DNA of 64,000 bases. Source: Reichenbachiella faecimaris (GTDB lineage: Bacteria; Bacteroidota; Bacteroidia; Cytophagales; Cyclobacteriaceae). The translations under genes and the position numbers were made by a program. The stretch spans positions 1,028,161-1,092,160 of the forward strand of contig NZ_FWYF01000002.1 in the NCBI RefSeq assembly GCF_900176375.1, read 5' to 3'. How positions within the stretch are numbered: the stretch's first letter is position 1; every line of letters starts with the position of its first letter. Positions 1 to 7,463 of this stretch are shown here, piece after piece. The notes under the pieces were generated by a model. That model saw nothing but the letters and a program-made list of their open reading frames with translations. It did not search any database and was not told where the DNA came from.

Positions 1-280
1 TGTTTCATGTAATCCACCCCATGCCATGTCAAATTTAATCTGAAGGCCTAGAGCTTTGGGGTGAAATCTATATGCGCTGTAGAGTCTTTAAGTAAGTATA
101 AACTGTCCTCTGTAGAAGTCTTCTTTTGTCTATCATTTATTATTCTAGGTTTATATCCTAGTTCCCAATATAAAGTCTATAATCTGATAATTTTCCATCA
201 ACTAATATGTTAAAGGTGCCATTCTTTTTCCCAATCGGCCGGTAAATAATGTTGTCTAAAGGCAATACTAGTTTTGCACA
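1..280 (-). pseudogene. Degraded third toxin-tail copy and downstream remnant
   Basis: No intact gene covers the first 325 bases. On the minus strand, bases 280 to 158 read an open stretch containing LDNIIYRP, which matches the SDNVIYRP tail of the lipoprotein at 1169-2899 and the SDNIIYWP copy at 570-716. After this point the reading differs from both and stops at 158-160. A second frame then continues as LGYKPRIINDRQKK and a third as DMAWGGLHET to the window edge. This looks like one coding sequence broken by at least two frameshifts. A TAA at 281-283 closes it upstream, so it has no start. I read it as a decayed third tail module; the protein beyond the shared motif is unrecognised. Confidence 0.45.
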
Positions 281-325
281 TTAGACTAGCGTATATCAGA
301 CCTATACTTATTTGGATTTAAGCGT

Positions 326-568
326 TTAAAAGAAATTCACCACAAGGTAGGTCGCCAAAATAATGAAAGCTAGATATCCCCACGGGTAAACTAATTTGTT
401 GTAAGATTTGATATCAATAAATGTGATGATCAAGAGAGCAAAAAAACTAGTGATAGCAGGAATCACAACTATATAACCATTTAAATAGTTGTAATACCTT
501 ACAATTAATATTGCAAAAAAAGTAAGTGTAATTCCAAAGTAGAATATTATTTCAATCAATTTTTTCAT
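326..568 (-). CDS. Short copy of the putative immunity membrane protein (80 aa)
   Basis: This 80-residue hydrophobic protein is clearly homologous to the C-terminal half (about residues 66-145) of the 145-residue protein at 723-1160. Both carry NYLNGYIV, TFIDIKSY and KLVYPWGYLA in the same order, and about three membrane segments. The N-terminal half of the longer protein is missing, but the short copy has its own ATG. That ATG lies one base after the stop of the 48-residue tail fragment at 570-716. It is either a trimmed immunity gene that still works or a remnant of a duplication. No function can be read from the sequence alone; the immunity role is inferred from its position behind a toxin-like tail. 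Confidence 0.6.
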   Translation of the reverse strand: MKKLIEIIFYFGITLTFFAILIVRYYNYLNGYIVVIPAITSFFALLIITFIDIKSYNKLVYPWGYLAFIILATYLVVNFF

Positions 569-569
569 A

Positions 570-716
570 TTAATTACAGCCTAGCTCGCTAATTTGTTTC
601 TTTCCTAAAAGTACGTCTCGGACTTTCTCTCCTTCGGGCCAGTAAATGATGTTGTCTGAGGTAAGATGGATATTTGCAAATTGAACTACCAAATACCTTG
701 ATCTTAATATAGACAT
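570..716 (-). CDS. Orphan C-terminal tail fragment of the toxin-like lipoprotein (48 aa)
   Basis: Reading from an ATG at 714-716 gives 48 residues that end KVRDVLLGKKQISELGCN, identical to the last 18 residues of the lipoprotein at 1169-2899; SDNIIYWP precedes this where the lipoprotein has SDNVIYRP. The first ~20 residues do not match the lipoprotein. The fragment begins only seven bases after the stop of the intact membrane gene and ends one base before the start of the short membrane copy. This is the arrangement expected of an orphan toxin-tip module placed behind the main toxin/immunity pair. It may be translated only by coupling, or may serve as a recombination substrate. It could equally be a pseudogene fragment. 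Confidence 0.5.
   Translation of the reverse strand: MSILRSRYLVVQFANIHLTSDNIIYWPEGEKVRDVLLGKKQISELGCN
574..629 (-). repeat. Direct repeat, copy B of lipoprotein 3' end
   Basis: These 56 bases match 1173-1228 with two differences by eye. They encode the shared C-terminal tail and stop region. Such high nucleotide identity points to a recent duplication or gene conversion. Confidence 0.85.
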
Positions 717-722
717 GAGTGC

Positions 723-1160
723 TTAGAAGTAATTTACCACAATGTAGGTCGCCAAAATGATGATGGCTAAATAGCCCCATGGATAAACTAATTTTTTGTA
801 AGATTTAATGTCAATAAATGTGACGACTAAGAGAGAAAAAAAACTAGCGATAGTAGGAATTATCACAATGTATCCATTCAAATAATTATTGTACTTTACA
901 AAAAGTGTTGCTAAAAATGCAATAGAAATACCTACATAGAATATTAGCCTCGTCCATTGAAAATTATCCCGAGTGATATCGTTAATTATAATGTAGAGGT
1001 ATAACGATATAGGAAAGACTATCATGCTGATTAAATTAATGTACATGAAATTTTGACTAATAATACGATCTGATATTGTCATTGAAGCAATCAATGTGAT
1101 TAAAAAAACTAAACCAACCGTGATAAGTATGTAGCGTAATGCTCTCTTTATAATATTCAT
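723..1160 (-). CDS. Putative immunity protein, multi-pass membrane protein (145 aa)
   Basis: A 145-residue, very hydrophobic protein with about five predicted membrane segments (around residues 9-27, 40-59, 70-88, 93-113 and 125-143) and a conserved-looking FIDIKSYKKLVYPWGY stretch before the last one. It has no signal or catalytic motif I recognise. Its ATG lies 8 bases after the stop of the large lipoprotein on the same strand, so the two are probably co-transcribed. A shorter paralogue follows at 326-568. The pairing of a toxin-like C-terminal domain with a small membrane partner, both partly duplicated, suggests that it protects against a membrane-acting toxin. That role is inferred; it could instead be an unrelated small membrane protein. 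Confidence 0.6.
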   Translation of the reverse strand: MNIIKRALRYILITVGLVFLITLIASMTISDRIISQNFMYINLISMIVFPISLYLYIIINDITRDNFQWTRLIFYVGISIAFLATLFVKYNNYLNGYIVIIPTIASFFSLLVVTFIDIKSYKKLVYPWGYLAIIILATYIVVNYF

Positions 1161-1168
1161 AATTTTTC

Positions 1169-2899
1169 TCAGTTACAGCCTAGCTCACTAATTTGTTTCT
1201 TTCCTAAAAGTACGTCTCGAACTTTCTCCCAATCGGGACGATAAATAACATTATCTGACGATTTGGGAGGCATGGATGACCCCTCATGATTTTCTACATA
1301 GTTATGTACTTTATTCTTCAGGCTGTTCCAAAGAGCATCAGGGTCGTCAAATCCACCACCTAAAAAATTTTCAGCAATGGTAGCATCGAATGCACTTGTT
1401 ATTCGATCTACGGCTCTGGTATAAAAAGTATAAGTACCATCGCTATTCGCAATGATGCCAAACTCTCGGTGTCCACTTACGGGATGTTCACCGTCAAATT
1501 CTTGAGAAGGCCAATAAGGAACCTCAATCGTGGTGAATATCCATTTGGAAGAAGACCGATAAGAACAAATCACAGAACCGTCGCCTGGGCCACCTGGAAT
1601 GTTGATGTGAAGTATAGCTCCTTCGGGATTATTGGATAGCCACAATGCAGATTCGTCTGTTCCAGTTATAGTGGAAGGGCTAAAGGACGAATAATTCGTA
1701 TTGACAAAGTCGTTGATGTTTTTTCGAATGTAGTTCAAAAATTGAGTAGGTGTGAATCTTTCATTAGAACCAGGTTTTTTGGGAAGTGTGTTGATGGTCA
1801 CGGGAAAATAATCCATGTTTACAACCGCACCAGAAGCATCCTCAATGTCTTGGATATTAAAGTCTCCAAAATTATTCGAGTTTAATGTATTTAATTTATC
1901 TATTATTTCTTCTGCTGGCGCATGTTGCACAAGGTTTTGCCAATGCTCAATTTGATCACAAAATTCAAGTAAGGCATAAGGATCGTTCTCTAGTTTGATC
2001 TTCAAAAATTTTAATATAAGACTCAATACCTCAGCATTAATATTATTTTCATTCTTGGTTTGGTAAGGCCCATTGGTTACCCGGAGGCCTTGTTCTGGGG
2101 ATTGATTTGCGGTTGTATTTGATACATTTACCGGACAATAGGAGTTAGTGGTGCTGGTACTAGTGGCTACTTTGATGCTGGTATCCACATAGCTGCCATT
2201 GACATACCAGTCCGTATAGGTAGTGGCATAGTTGACGGTGGTGACTTGCCCACAGCTATAGCTACCGCCTCCAGATCCACTTCCTCCTGGGTCGCCTCCC
2301 GTGCCAGGGTCGATATAGGTTGGTTTTTCTAGTCGGGCGTTTGAGCTTTCGTCTTCAGGCTCTTCCAGGTAATGGATATAATCCGTTCTAGCCATATCCT
2401 CTATGTATCCCATAACCATAACATGGTCCGTGGTGAAGTATAATATGAGTTTGCTTCCGCTTGTTTCAAAACTTTGAAACAAAGGAGTATTCGAAACAGC
2501 GTGGTCTTTGTAATCACTCAAATCCACCACGGCTTCTATGTAGTAGTGGTATTCGTTGTCTCCGACTGGAAACGCGATTAGTTGATATTCCTTGGCCTCA
2601 AGTAGCACCCCATCTTTCTGCCCTTCTTTGATCATATAGCCAAACTGGTCATGATCCAAGGAAATGGGATAGCTGTAGACTATACCAGTATTGGTTTTGA
2701 TCTTTTGATAATCAGACCAGTCTACGGTCATTTGATTCATGTCAAGTCCGACGAGGTGCCCAATACCGTCTTTGTTTTGAGTTTGAAAAGCCAATTGCTG
2801 GTTTACTCTGGAAGTGTTGATTTCGGATTGTTCCTGACAGGAGATAGCCAAGATGGCCATTAGCCCAAGGGCTGATATACCCAGGATTTGGAGACGCAT
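1169..2899 (-). CDS. Lipoprotein with Gly-rich linker and toxin-like C-terminal domain (576 aa)
   Basis: The N-terminus is a lipoprotein signal peptide with Cys21 in an AISC lipobox, so the protein is probably anchored in the outer membrane. Residues 22-190 form an unrecognised domain. Residues 197-214 are a Gly/Ser linker (DPGTGGDPGG and GSGGGS), typical of Bacteroidota surface lipoproteins. The C-terminal part (about 350-576) includes HPVSGHREFG (472-481) and YTRAVDR (493-499), motifs that I associate from memory with C-terminal domains of exported polymorphic toxins; I cannot name the family. The final residues SDNVIYRP...SELGCN recur in a fragment at 570-716 and partly at 158-280. A membrane protein follows 8 bases downstream. 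A toxin role is inference from architecture and context; an ordinary surface lipoprotein is the alternative. Confidence 0.6.
   Translation of the reverse strand: MRLQILGISALGLMAILAISCQEQSEINTSRVNQQLAFQTQNKDGIGHLVGLDMNQMTVDWSDYQKIKTNTGIVYSYPISLDHDQFGYMIKEGQKDGVLLEAKEYQLIAFPVGDNEYHYYIEAVVDLSDYKDHAVSNTPLFQSFETSGSKLILYFTTDHVMVMGYIEDMARTDYIHYLEEPEDESSNARLEKPTYIDPGTGGDPGGSGSGGGSYSCGQVTTVNYATTYTDWYVNGSYVDTSIKVATSTSTTNSYCPVNVSNTTANQSPEQGLRVTNGPYQTKNENNINAEVLSLILKFLKIKLENDPYALLEFCDQIEHWQNLVQHAPAEEIIDKLNTLNSNNFGDFNIQDIEDASGAVVNMDYFPVTINTLPKKPGSNERFTPTQFLNYIRKNINDFVNTNYSSFSPSTITGTDESALWLSNNPEGAILHINIPGGPGDGSVICSYRSSSKWIFTTIEVPYWPSQEFDGEHPVSGHREFGIIANSDGTYTFYTRAVDRITSAFDATIAENFLGGGFDDPDALWNSLKNKVHNYVENHEGSSMPPKSSDNVIYRPDWEKVRDVLLGKKQISELGCN
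1173..1228 (-). repeat. Direct repeat, copy A (3' end of lipoprotein gene)
   Basis: The last coding bases of the lipoprotein gene match 574-629 at 54 of 56 positions by eye. The flanking immunity-like genes are also similar at the nucleotide level, so the duplicated unit is tail plus membrane gene. Confidence 0.85.
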
Positions 2900-2934
2900 G
2901 TAATAATGGTTAGGTCAATAAAATATTTATATCT

Positions 2935-2942
2935 CAAATCTA
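2935..2942 (-). promoter_or_regulatory. Candidate -7 element for the toxin-like lipoprotein
   Basis: The minus strand reads TAGATTTG, an exact match to the Bacteroidota TAnnTTTG element, about 36 bases before the ATG at 2899. I see no TTG at the usual -33 distance, so this is a half-supported promoter. Confidence 0.4.
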
Positions 2943-2961
2943 AGTAATCAAACCATTGAAG

Positions 2962-2990
2962 CGAGCAGAGAAAAGATGAAGAACTGCTCG
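2962..2990 (-). terminator. Weak hairpin after the methyltransferase gene
   Basis: CGAGCAG (2962-2968) and CTGCTCG (2984-2990) pair over 7 bp with a 15-base loop, downstream of the methyltransferase stop at 3020. There is no clear T-run on the minus strand, so termination here is uncertain. Confidence 0.3.
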
Positions 2991-3019
2991 TTTGTCGTAG
3001 TGAAGACCAAATTGAAAGA

Positions 3020-3727
3020 TTATTTCCAAATAATCAATTCCCAACGATAAGCCCAACGCCAGGTAAGGGAGTAGTTTTTGATGTCAGCCATTTTCAAATA
3101 ATTTTCTAGTTCTTCTCTGACGAAAGAACGCTCAACAGATAATACCGAATCGTATTGTACCATCTCAGATTTAGACCAGTTGGTAATCAAATGTTTGGTG
3201 AAGAGGTAAGACACCCAATGACGATGAAGGTCATTGATCACGATGCCCAAGCTGACTTGTCCTAAAATTTGCTTCAGCAATTCTACTATTTCTTCCTCTT
3301 GCAGGTGATGAAAAAACAGACTGGCATGTGCAATATCAAACATGCTTTCTCTAAACCTTTCGCCAAGAATATTTTCTGAACTAAAGGAAATATTGGAGTG
3401 TTTCCTGCAGTTTCTTTTGGCATAGTCTACAATGTACCCATTGGCATCTATTCCAGTTAGCTTCAGGTTTTGGTTGTTTTTCTTTGCCCATTTGGAGAAT
3501 AGCTTCAAAGTGTCTCCTCCCCCACATCCCAGATCCACGATTTCATATAACTGCTTTGGGTTTTTGGCCATCAATTTTTTCACTGCATTTAGTGAAAGTT
3601 GATCTCCTCCCAGGTAAGTGTTGATCTGATTTAGTTCTCGAAGTGTTTGGTCTACAACCTCTCCATGGCAAAAGAAATCATCCATAATTTCTTCCTTCAA
3701 TGAACGCTGATTTAGAAATTCAAACAT
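3020..3727 (-). CDS. SAM-dependent class I methyltransferase of the type III PKS cluster
   Basis: A 235-residue protein with the SAM-binding glycine motif VDLGCGGGDTLK (about residues 64-75). An acidic residue in TGIDANG follows at the end of strand 2, and FDIAHASLFFHHL sits in the motif II region. This is the usual class I methyltransferase fold. It starts 3 bases after the stop of the type III polyketide synthase, so the two genes are almost certainly one transcript and the polyketide or its quinone/resorcinol product is the likely substrate. Methylation of an oxygen or carbon cannot be told apart here. The family is certain; the substrate is inference from the neighbour. Confidence 0.85.
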   Translation of the reverse strand: MFEFLNQRSLKEEIMDDFFCHGEVVDQTLRELNQINTYLGGDQLSLNAVKKLMAKNPKQLYEIVDLGCGGGDTLKLFSKWAKKNNQNLKLTGIDANGYIVDYAKRNCRKHSNISFSSENILGERFRESMFDIAHASLFFHHLQEEEIVELLKQILGQVSLGIVINDLHRHWVSYLFTKHLITNWSKSEMVQYDSVLSVERSFVREELENYLKMADIKNYSLTWRWAYRWELIIWK

Positions 3728-3730
3728 AGA

Positions 3731-4828
3731 TTAGGTTGTTTTAAACAATAAGCCTTCAAGCGTCAGCCCAGGGCCAAAAGCAAAGGATAAGATTTTTTTA
3801 TTGGGTTGTGACTTTAATTCTGACCATACTTGCTTGAGCACAAATAGCACAGTAGGTGAAGACATATTTCCGTGATTTTTTAGGACTTCATAGGCGGCTA
3901 GATTTTGCTCTTTTGTAATACCCAATTGATTTTCGATGGCTTCTAAAATTTTCTTGCCACCAGGATGAATGGCAAAGGCATCTATATCAGCAAGTGATTG
4001 ATCGATCTGTGCCAGCATTTTTGAAGTCAATTGTTTAATGCCCCCTTCAATGATCTTAGGTACATAGGTGGTCAATGCCATTTGAAAACCAAAATCACCA
4101 ATTTGCCAAGCCATATCGCTCTGTCCATTGATAAACAACTGGCTGGCAGAGTGGATGACTTCAAGTCCAGAGTTATGTAGGGGTTGCTCGCCAGATACTA
4201 CCAATGCTGCGGCACCATCAGCGAATAACGAGTGGGCCAGCAGATTATCTTCAGTTTGGTCTTTTTGTAGGTGCAGGCTACAGAGTTCCACGCTTACGAT
4301 GAGCACTTTCGACTTTTTATGGTTGTCACAAATCTCTTTGGCCATACCTATGGCATTCATGGCGGCATAACAACCCATGAAGTTGAGGCTGTTTCTTCTG
4401 ATATCAGACGATAAGTTCAGTGCCTTGATCAAGTCCACATCGAGTCCAGGCGCATACATGCCTGTGCAGCTTACTGTAATCAGATGTGTGAAGGTTGAAA
4501 AGGGATGGTCATTGCCCAAACAATCAGTAATGGCAGAAATCGCCAGAGGAAGGGCTTTCTCTTTGTAAATGCTCATCCGCTTTTGCGTACTGGGAAAAGG
4601 TTGGAGATCAGATTGATTAGAGTAAAAAGTAAAAGTGCCTAGCTTCTTTTTGTAGTCATCCAAAATGGAATATCTGTTTTGGATACCTGTGGCACGATAG
4701 AGTACTTTGACTTTTTTATGATCTGCTGGGTTGCTGGTCAGATGATCACACATAAACTGCGCAAGATCCTCTTGCGAGTAGCGATTGGCCGGATTGGCTG
4801 TTCCTATAGCTGTGATGAAGGCTCCCAT
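3731..4828 (-). CDS. Type III polyketide synthase (chalcone/stilbene synthase family)
   Basis: The 365-residue length fits the family. The catalytic triad is visible: Cys153 in NFMGCYAAMNA, His288 in AIHPGG and Asn321 in NHGNMSS. The conserved SCTGMYAPGLD lies at 120-130 and FGPGLTLEGLLF at the C-terminus. Such enzymes condense malonyl-CoA onto an acyl starter and release alkylpyrones, alkylresorcinols or phloroglucinols; the product here cannot be predicted. The gene leads a two-gene minus-strand operon with a methyltransferase and is divergent from a UbiA-type prenyltransferase, which suggests a methylated, possibly prenylated, lipid-like polyketide. The ATG at 4826-4828 starts the conserved N-terminus directly. 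Confidence 0.93.
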   Translation of the reverse strand: MGAFITAIGTANPANRYSQEDLAQFMCDHLTSNPADHKKVKVLYRATGIQNRYSILDDYKKKLGTFTFYSNQSDLQPFPSTQKRMSIYKEKALPLAISAITDCLGNDHPFSTFTHLITVSCTGMYAPGLDVDLIKALNLSSDIRRNSLNFMGCYAAMNAIGMAKEICDNHKKSKVLIVSVELCSLHLQKDQTEDNLLAHSLFADGAAALVVSGEQPLHNSGLEVIHSASQLFINGQSDMAWQIGDFGFQMALTTYVPKIIEGGIKQLTSKMLAQIDQSLADIDAFAIHPGGKKILEAIENQLGITKEQNLAAYEVLKNHGNMSSPTVLFVLKQVWSELKSQPNKKILSFAFGPGLTLEGLLFKTT

Positions 4829-4941
4829 TTTTCTAAACTGGAAAATAAAGAAATTTTCGGGATTCGAACGAATTAATAAAATGGTAGAATGGGAAACGGA
4901 TTAGCCAGGCATTTAATAAATTGTTACCTTATGCTTTTGCA

Positions 4942-5805
4942 ATGACCAAATCCACCTTTTTACATCTGCGTTTCCCATTTTCCTTTTTTCTGCTTCCAGT
5001 TTTTCTTTTTGCTGTGGCAGTTTCTCAGCCTACAGACTGGACTCAGCTCGCACTGGTCTTTTTTGTCCTTCATTTGCTCCTCTATCCAGCCAGCAATGGA
5101 TACAATTCCTACTTTGATCAGGATGAGGGAAGTATAGGAGGTCTGGAGCATCCACCAGAAACTACAAAGAATTTATATTATTGGTCATTGATACTAGATG
5201 GAGCAGCTTTGCTGTTGGCTTTGCGAATTGATTGGAAGTTTAGTTTCATGCTTTTGATCTATGGATTAATGTCTAAAGCCTACAGCCACCCCTCTGTCAG
5301 GTTGAAGAAACGACCCGTGCTAGGCTGGTTGGCAGTAGGTCTCTTTCAAGGCTATTTCACCTTCTTGATGACCGTGTATGGGACTACTTTGACTTCATTT
5401 GATGCACTAATGACATGGGAATGGCAATGCCCCGCACTACTAAGCAGTTTGCTGCTTTGGGGCAGCTACCCTATGACACAGGTCTATCAACATGAGGAAG
5501 ACCGTGAGCGCGGAGATATGACTATAAGCTTGAAACTCGGCATATTAGGTACCTTTTATTTTACAGGAGTCTTCTTTACAGTGGCCACTTTGGGTTTCTT
5601 TTTGTATTTCAGGGCAACCTTTTCTGATCAGATGGGTCTGTTGTTTATTATCTTCCTAATTCCAGTGACTTTATATTTTTTCAATTGGTTTTTGAAAGTA
5701 AGAAAAGACGAAAGCCAAGCGGATTTTAGACATACTATGCGATTAAATTTTGTCTCGGCTTTGATGTTAAATCTGTTTTTCTTGATTTTTGCCTTGAACC
5801 TCTAA
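4942..5805 (+). CDS. UbiA-family prenyltransferase
   Basis: A 287-residue integral membrane protein with about eight to nine hydrophobic segments and both Asp-rich motifs of the UbiA superfamily: NGYNSYFDQDEGS near residues 52-64 and HEEDRERGD near 184-192. These bind the prenyl diphosphate through magnesium. An upstream in-frame TTG at 4921 would add seven residues, but the ATG at 4942 gives a better N-terminus. It is divergent from the type III PKS (114 bases between start codons) and its stop lies 8 bases before an ECF sigma gene, so it may be read together with that regulator. The acceptor is unknown: the PKS product is a plausible guess, a quinone precursor an alternative. Confidence 0.85.
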   Translation: MTKSTFLHLRFPFSFFLLPVFLFAVAVSQPTDWTQLALVFFVLHLLLYPASNGYNSYFDQDEGSIGGLEHPPETTKNLYYWSLILDGAALLLALRIDWKFSFMLLIYGLMSKAYSHPSVRLKKRPVLGWLAVGLFQGYFTFLMTVYGTTLTSFDALMTWEWQCPALLSSLLLWGSYPMTQVYQHEEDRERGDMTISLKLGILGTFYFTGVFFTVATLGFFLYFRATFSDQMGLLFIIFLIPVTLYFFNWFLKVRKDESQADFRHTMRLNFVSALMLNLFFLIFALNL

Positions 5806-5813
5806 CAGACTTC

Positions 5814-6374
5814 ATGTCTCATACATTGGATCAAAACCATCTCGATCAAAACTTCAAAGTACTCTATTTCGAGTATTATGCGACAGCACAGCGTACGGCT
5901 ATGTATGTTTTGAAGCAAGCGGATGCTGCAGAAGACGTTGCTCAAAATGTATTCTTAAAACTTTGGGATAAACGTGATCAATTGGATCAACTCAATAATC
6001 CTAAGGCATATATCATTCAGATGGCTAGAAATGGTGCGTTGGATGTCATAAAAAAGGTGGCGCACTTGAGTGAGGAGCATATACCTCTGGTGTTTGAGGA
6101 AGAATTCGCAGATGAAAGTGTCGAAAATGAAGAAATGCGGCAGGCCATTGAAAAAGCAGTGGCCGAACTAAGTCCCAAATGTAGATTGGTATTTTCACTC
6201 AGCCGATTCGAAGGACTCTCAAATTCTGAAATTGCCGAACATCTAGATGTTTCTATTCGCACAGTGGAAACACAAATTTCCAATGCACTCAAATCTTTCC
6301 GTACTGACCTCAGACATTATTTTGTTGAATTTTTGGGGTGGGTCATATTCGTTGCTAGCCAATCTATCAGCTAG
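5814..6374 (+). CDS. ECF RNA polymerase sigma factor (FecI-like)
   Basis: A 186-residue sigma-70 family protein. Region 2 is seen in AAEDVAQNVFLKLWDKR (about residues 41-57) and region 4 in FEGLSNSEIAEHLDVSIRTV (about 131-150), a helix-turn-helix. No region 3 is present, as expected for the ECF class. It is followed by a FecR-type anti-sigma gene and a TonB-dependent receptor with a signalling domain, the classic transenvelope trio in which the loaded receptor activates the sigma factor. The start lies 8 bases after the UbiA stop. It probably transcribes the receptor gene and perhaps the nearby biosynthetic genes. Confidence 0.92.
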   Translation: MSHTLDQNHLDQNFKVLYFEYYATAQRTAMYVLKQADAAEDVAQNVFLKLWDKRDQLDQLNNPKAYIIQMARNGALDVIKKVAHLSEEHIPLVFEEEFADESVENEEMRQAIEKAVAELSPKCRLVFSLSRFEGLSNSEIAEHLDVSIRTVETQISNALKSFRTDLRHYFVEFLGWVIFVASQSIS

Positions 6375-6452
6375 GTTCTTTACTTTTTTTCTTTGGTCTT
6401 TACGTGTTTGGTTTTTTAGATCGTCTTTGTATTGAATCCCAAAGGTAAAAAC

Positions 6453-7433
6453 ATGAAGAATCAGAAATTTTTCGACTTATGTACCCAAGAGCTATCTGGC
6501 GCCATATCTAATGAAGATAAGTTGGCGCTGACCAAATATTTGGAAGAACACCCAGATCAGTTAGATGCCTTCAAAGAACTGCAACAACAATGGGAAATCA
6601 GTGGGCAGCTTAGGCTAAAGTACAAAGCAGACCCTCAATTGGCTTGGGAAAAGTTTTCTGAATTGAAATCTGACCATGAGTCTAAAACTGTTCGTTGGAT
6701 TCATTTCGCAATTCGTCTGGCAGCCATGGTGGTTCTTACTGTAGGATTAGGCTTTCTGATGAGGGAGTTTGGAAAATCAGAGCCCTATCATTATGCCACC
6801 TTTGAAGGGGAAACAAAATGGATTACACTCTCAGATAGCAGTCGAATTCGACTCAATGAGTCTTCTCTACTCACGGTAGCTGCAGATTTCAACGAAGATG
6901 ACAGGAATGTTTCGTTAGAAGGTGAGGCATATTTTGAAATTGCCAGAGACGAAGCAAGACCATTTATTATTCAAACCAATGAAGCTACAACTCAGGTACT
7001 GGGAACTGCCTTCAACATTCGCGCGATAGAAGAAGAGCCAAAAGTTGAAATATACGTGGTAAACGGCAAAGTGTCATTTACGGCTAATGGGTCTGAACTC
7101 ATTCTTACTCAGGGTATGGCTGCCAATTTTGATAGGACGAGTGACTTACTATCACTCGATTCGGAAGAGCTCAATGCTTTGGCTTGGCAGTCCAAAACAC
7201 TCAAATTTGAAGACAGTCCATTGGACAAAGTCTTTGCAGCTCTTCAGAGCTATTTTAAGGCAGACATGGTCATCACGAATGACAAAATAAAAAACTGCCG
7301 TTTCACAGGAGAATTTAAGAAACCCAAACTGAAAGAAATTTTGAAGGTGATATCGATTTCTACCAATGTCACCTATACGGAAGATAATGGCCGTTTTATC
7401 ATCAGTGGAGAGGGATGCGCCATTGAAAAATAG
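6453..7433 (+). CDS. FecR-family anti-sigma factor
   Basis: A 326-residue single-pass inner-membrane protein. A cytoplasmic N-terminal part (about residues 1-75) is followed by one membrane segment near LAAMVVLTVGLGFLM, then a periplasmic FecR domain containing WITLSDSSRIRLNE and VLGTAFNIRA, and a DUF4974-type C-terminal domain (DSPLDKVFAALQSYFKADM). An in-frame TTG 21 bases upstream is possible, but the ATG at 6453 fits the family start. It lies between the cognate ECF sigma gene and the receptor gene and should relay the state of the receptor's N-terminal domain to the sigma factor. Confidence 0.92.
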   Translation: MKNQKFFDLCTQELSGAISNEDKLALTKYLEEHPDQLDAFKELQQQWEISGQLRLKYKADPQLAWEKFSELKSDHESKTVRWIHFAIRLAAMVVLTVGLGFLMREFGKSEPYHYATFEGETKWITLSDSSRIRLNESSLLTVAADFNEDDRNVSLEGEAYFEIARDEARPFIIQTNEATTQVLGTAFNIRAIEEEPKVEIYVVNGKVSFTANGSELILTQGMAANFDRTSDLLSLDSEELNALAWQSKTLKFEDSPLDKVFAALQSYFKADMVITNDKIKNCRFTGEFKKPKLKEILKVISISTNVTYTEDNGRFIISGEGCAIEK

Positions 7434-7463
7434 TCAAATACTCAAAACTCAAAATCAAAACTA

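Noticed and set aside
589-780. Open frame of 63 codons on the minus strand between the two immunity-like genes
   Set aside because: It is a different frame from the one that encodes the conserved tail (570-716) and crosses the end of the upstream gene; no similarity to any neighbour.
4921-4941. TTG start for the UbiA gene with sequence resembling TAnnTTTG nearby
   Set aside because: The -7 spacing is wrong (three bases instead of two) and the ATG at 4942 is a better start, so I call neither a promoter nor the TTG start.
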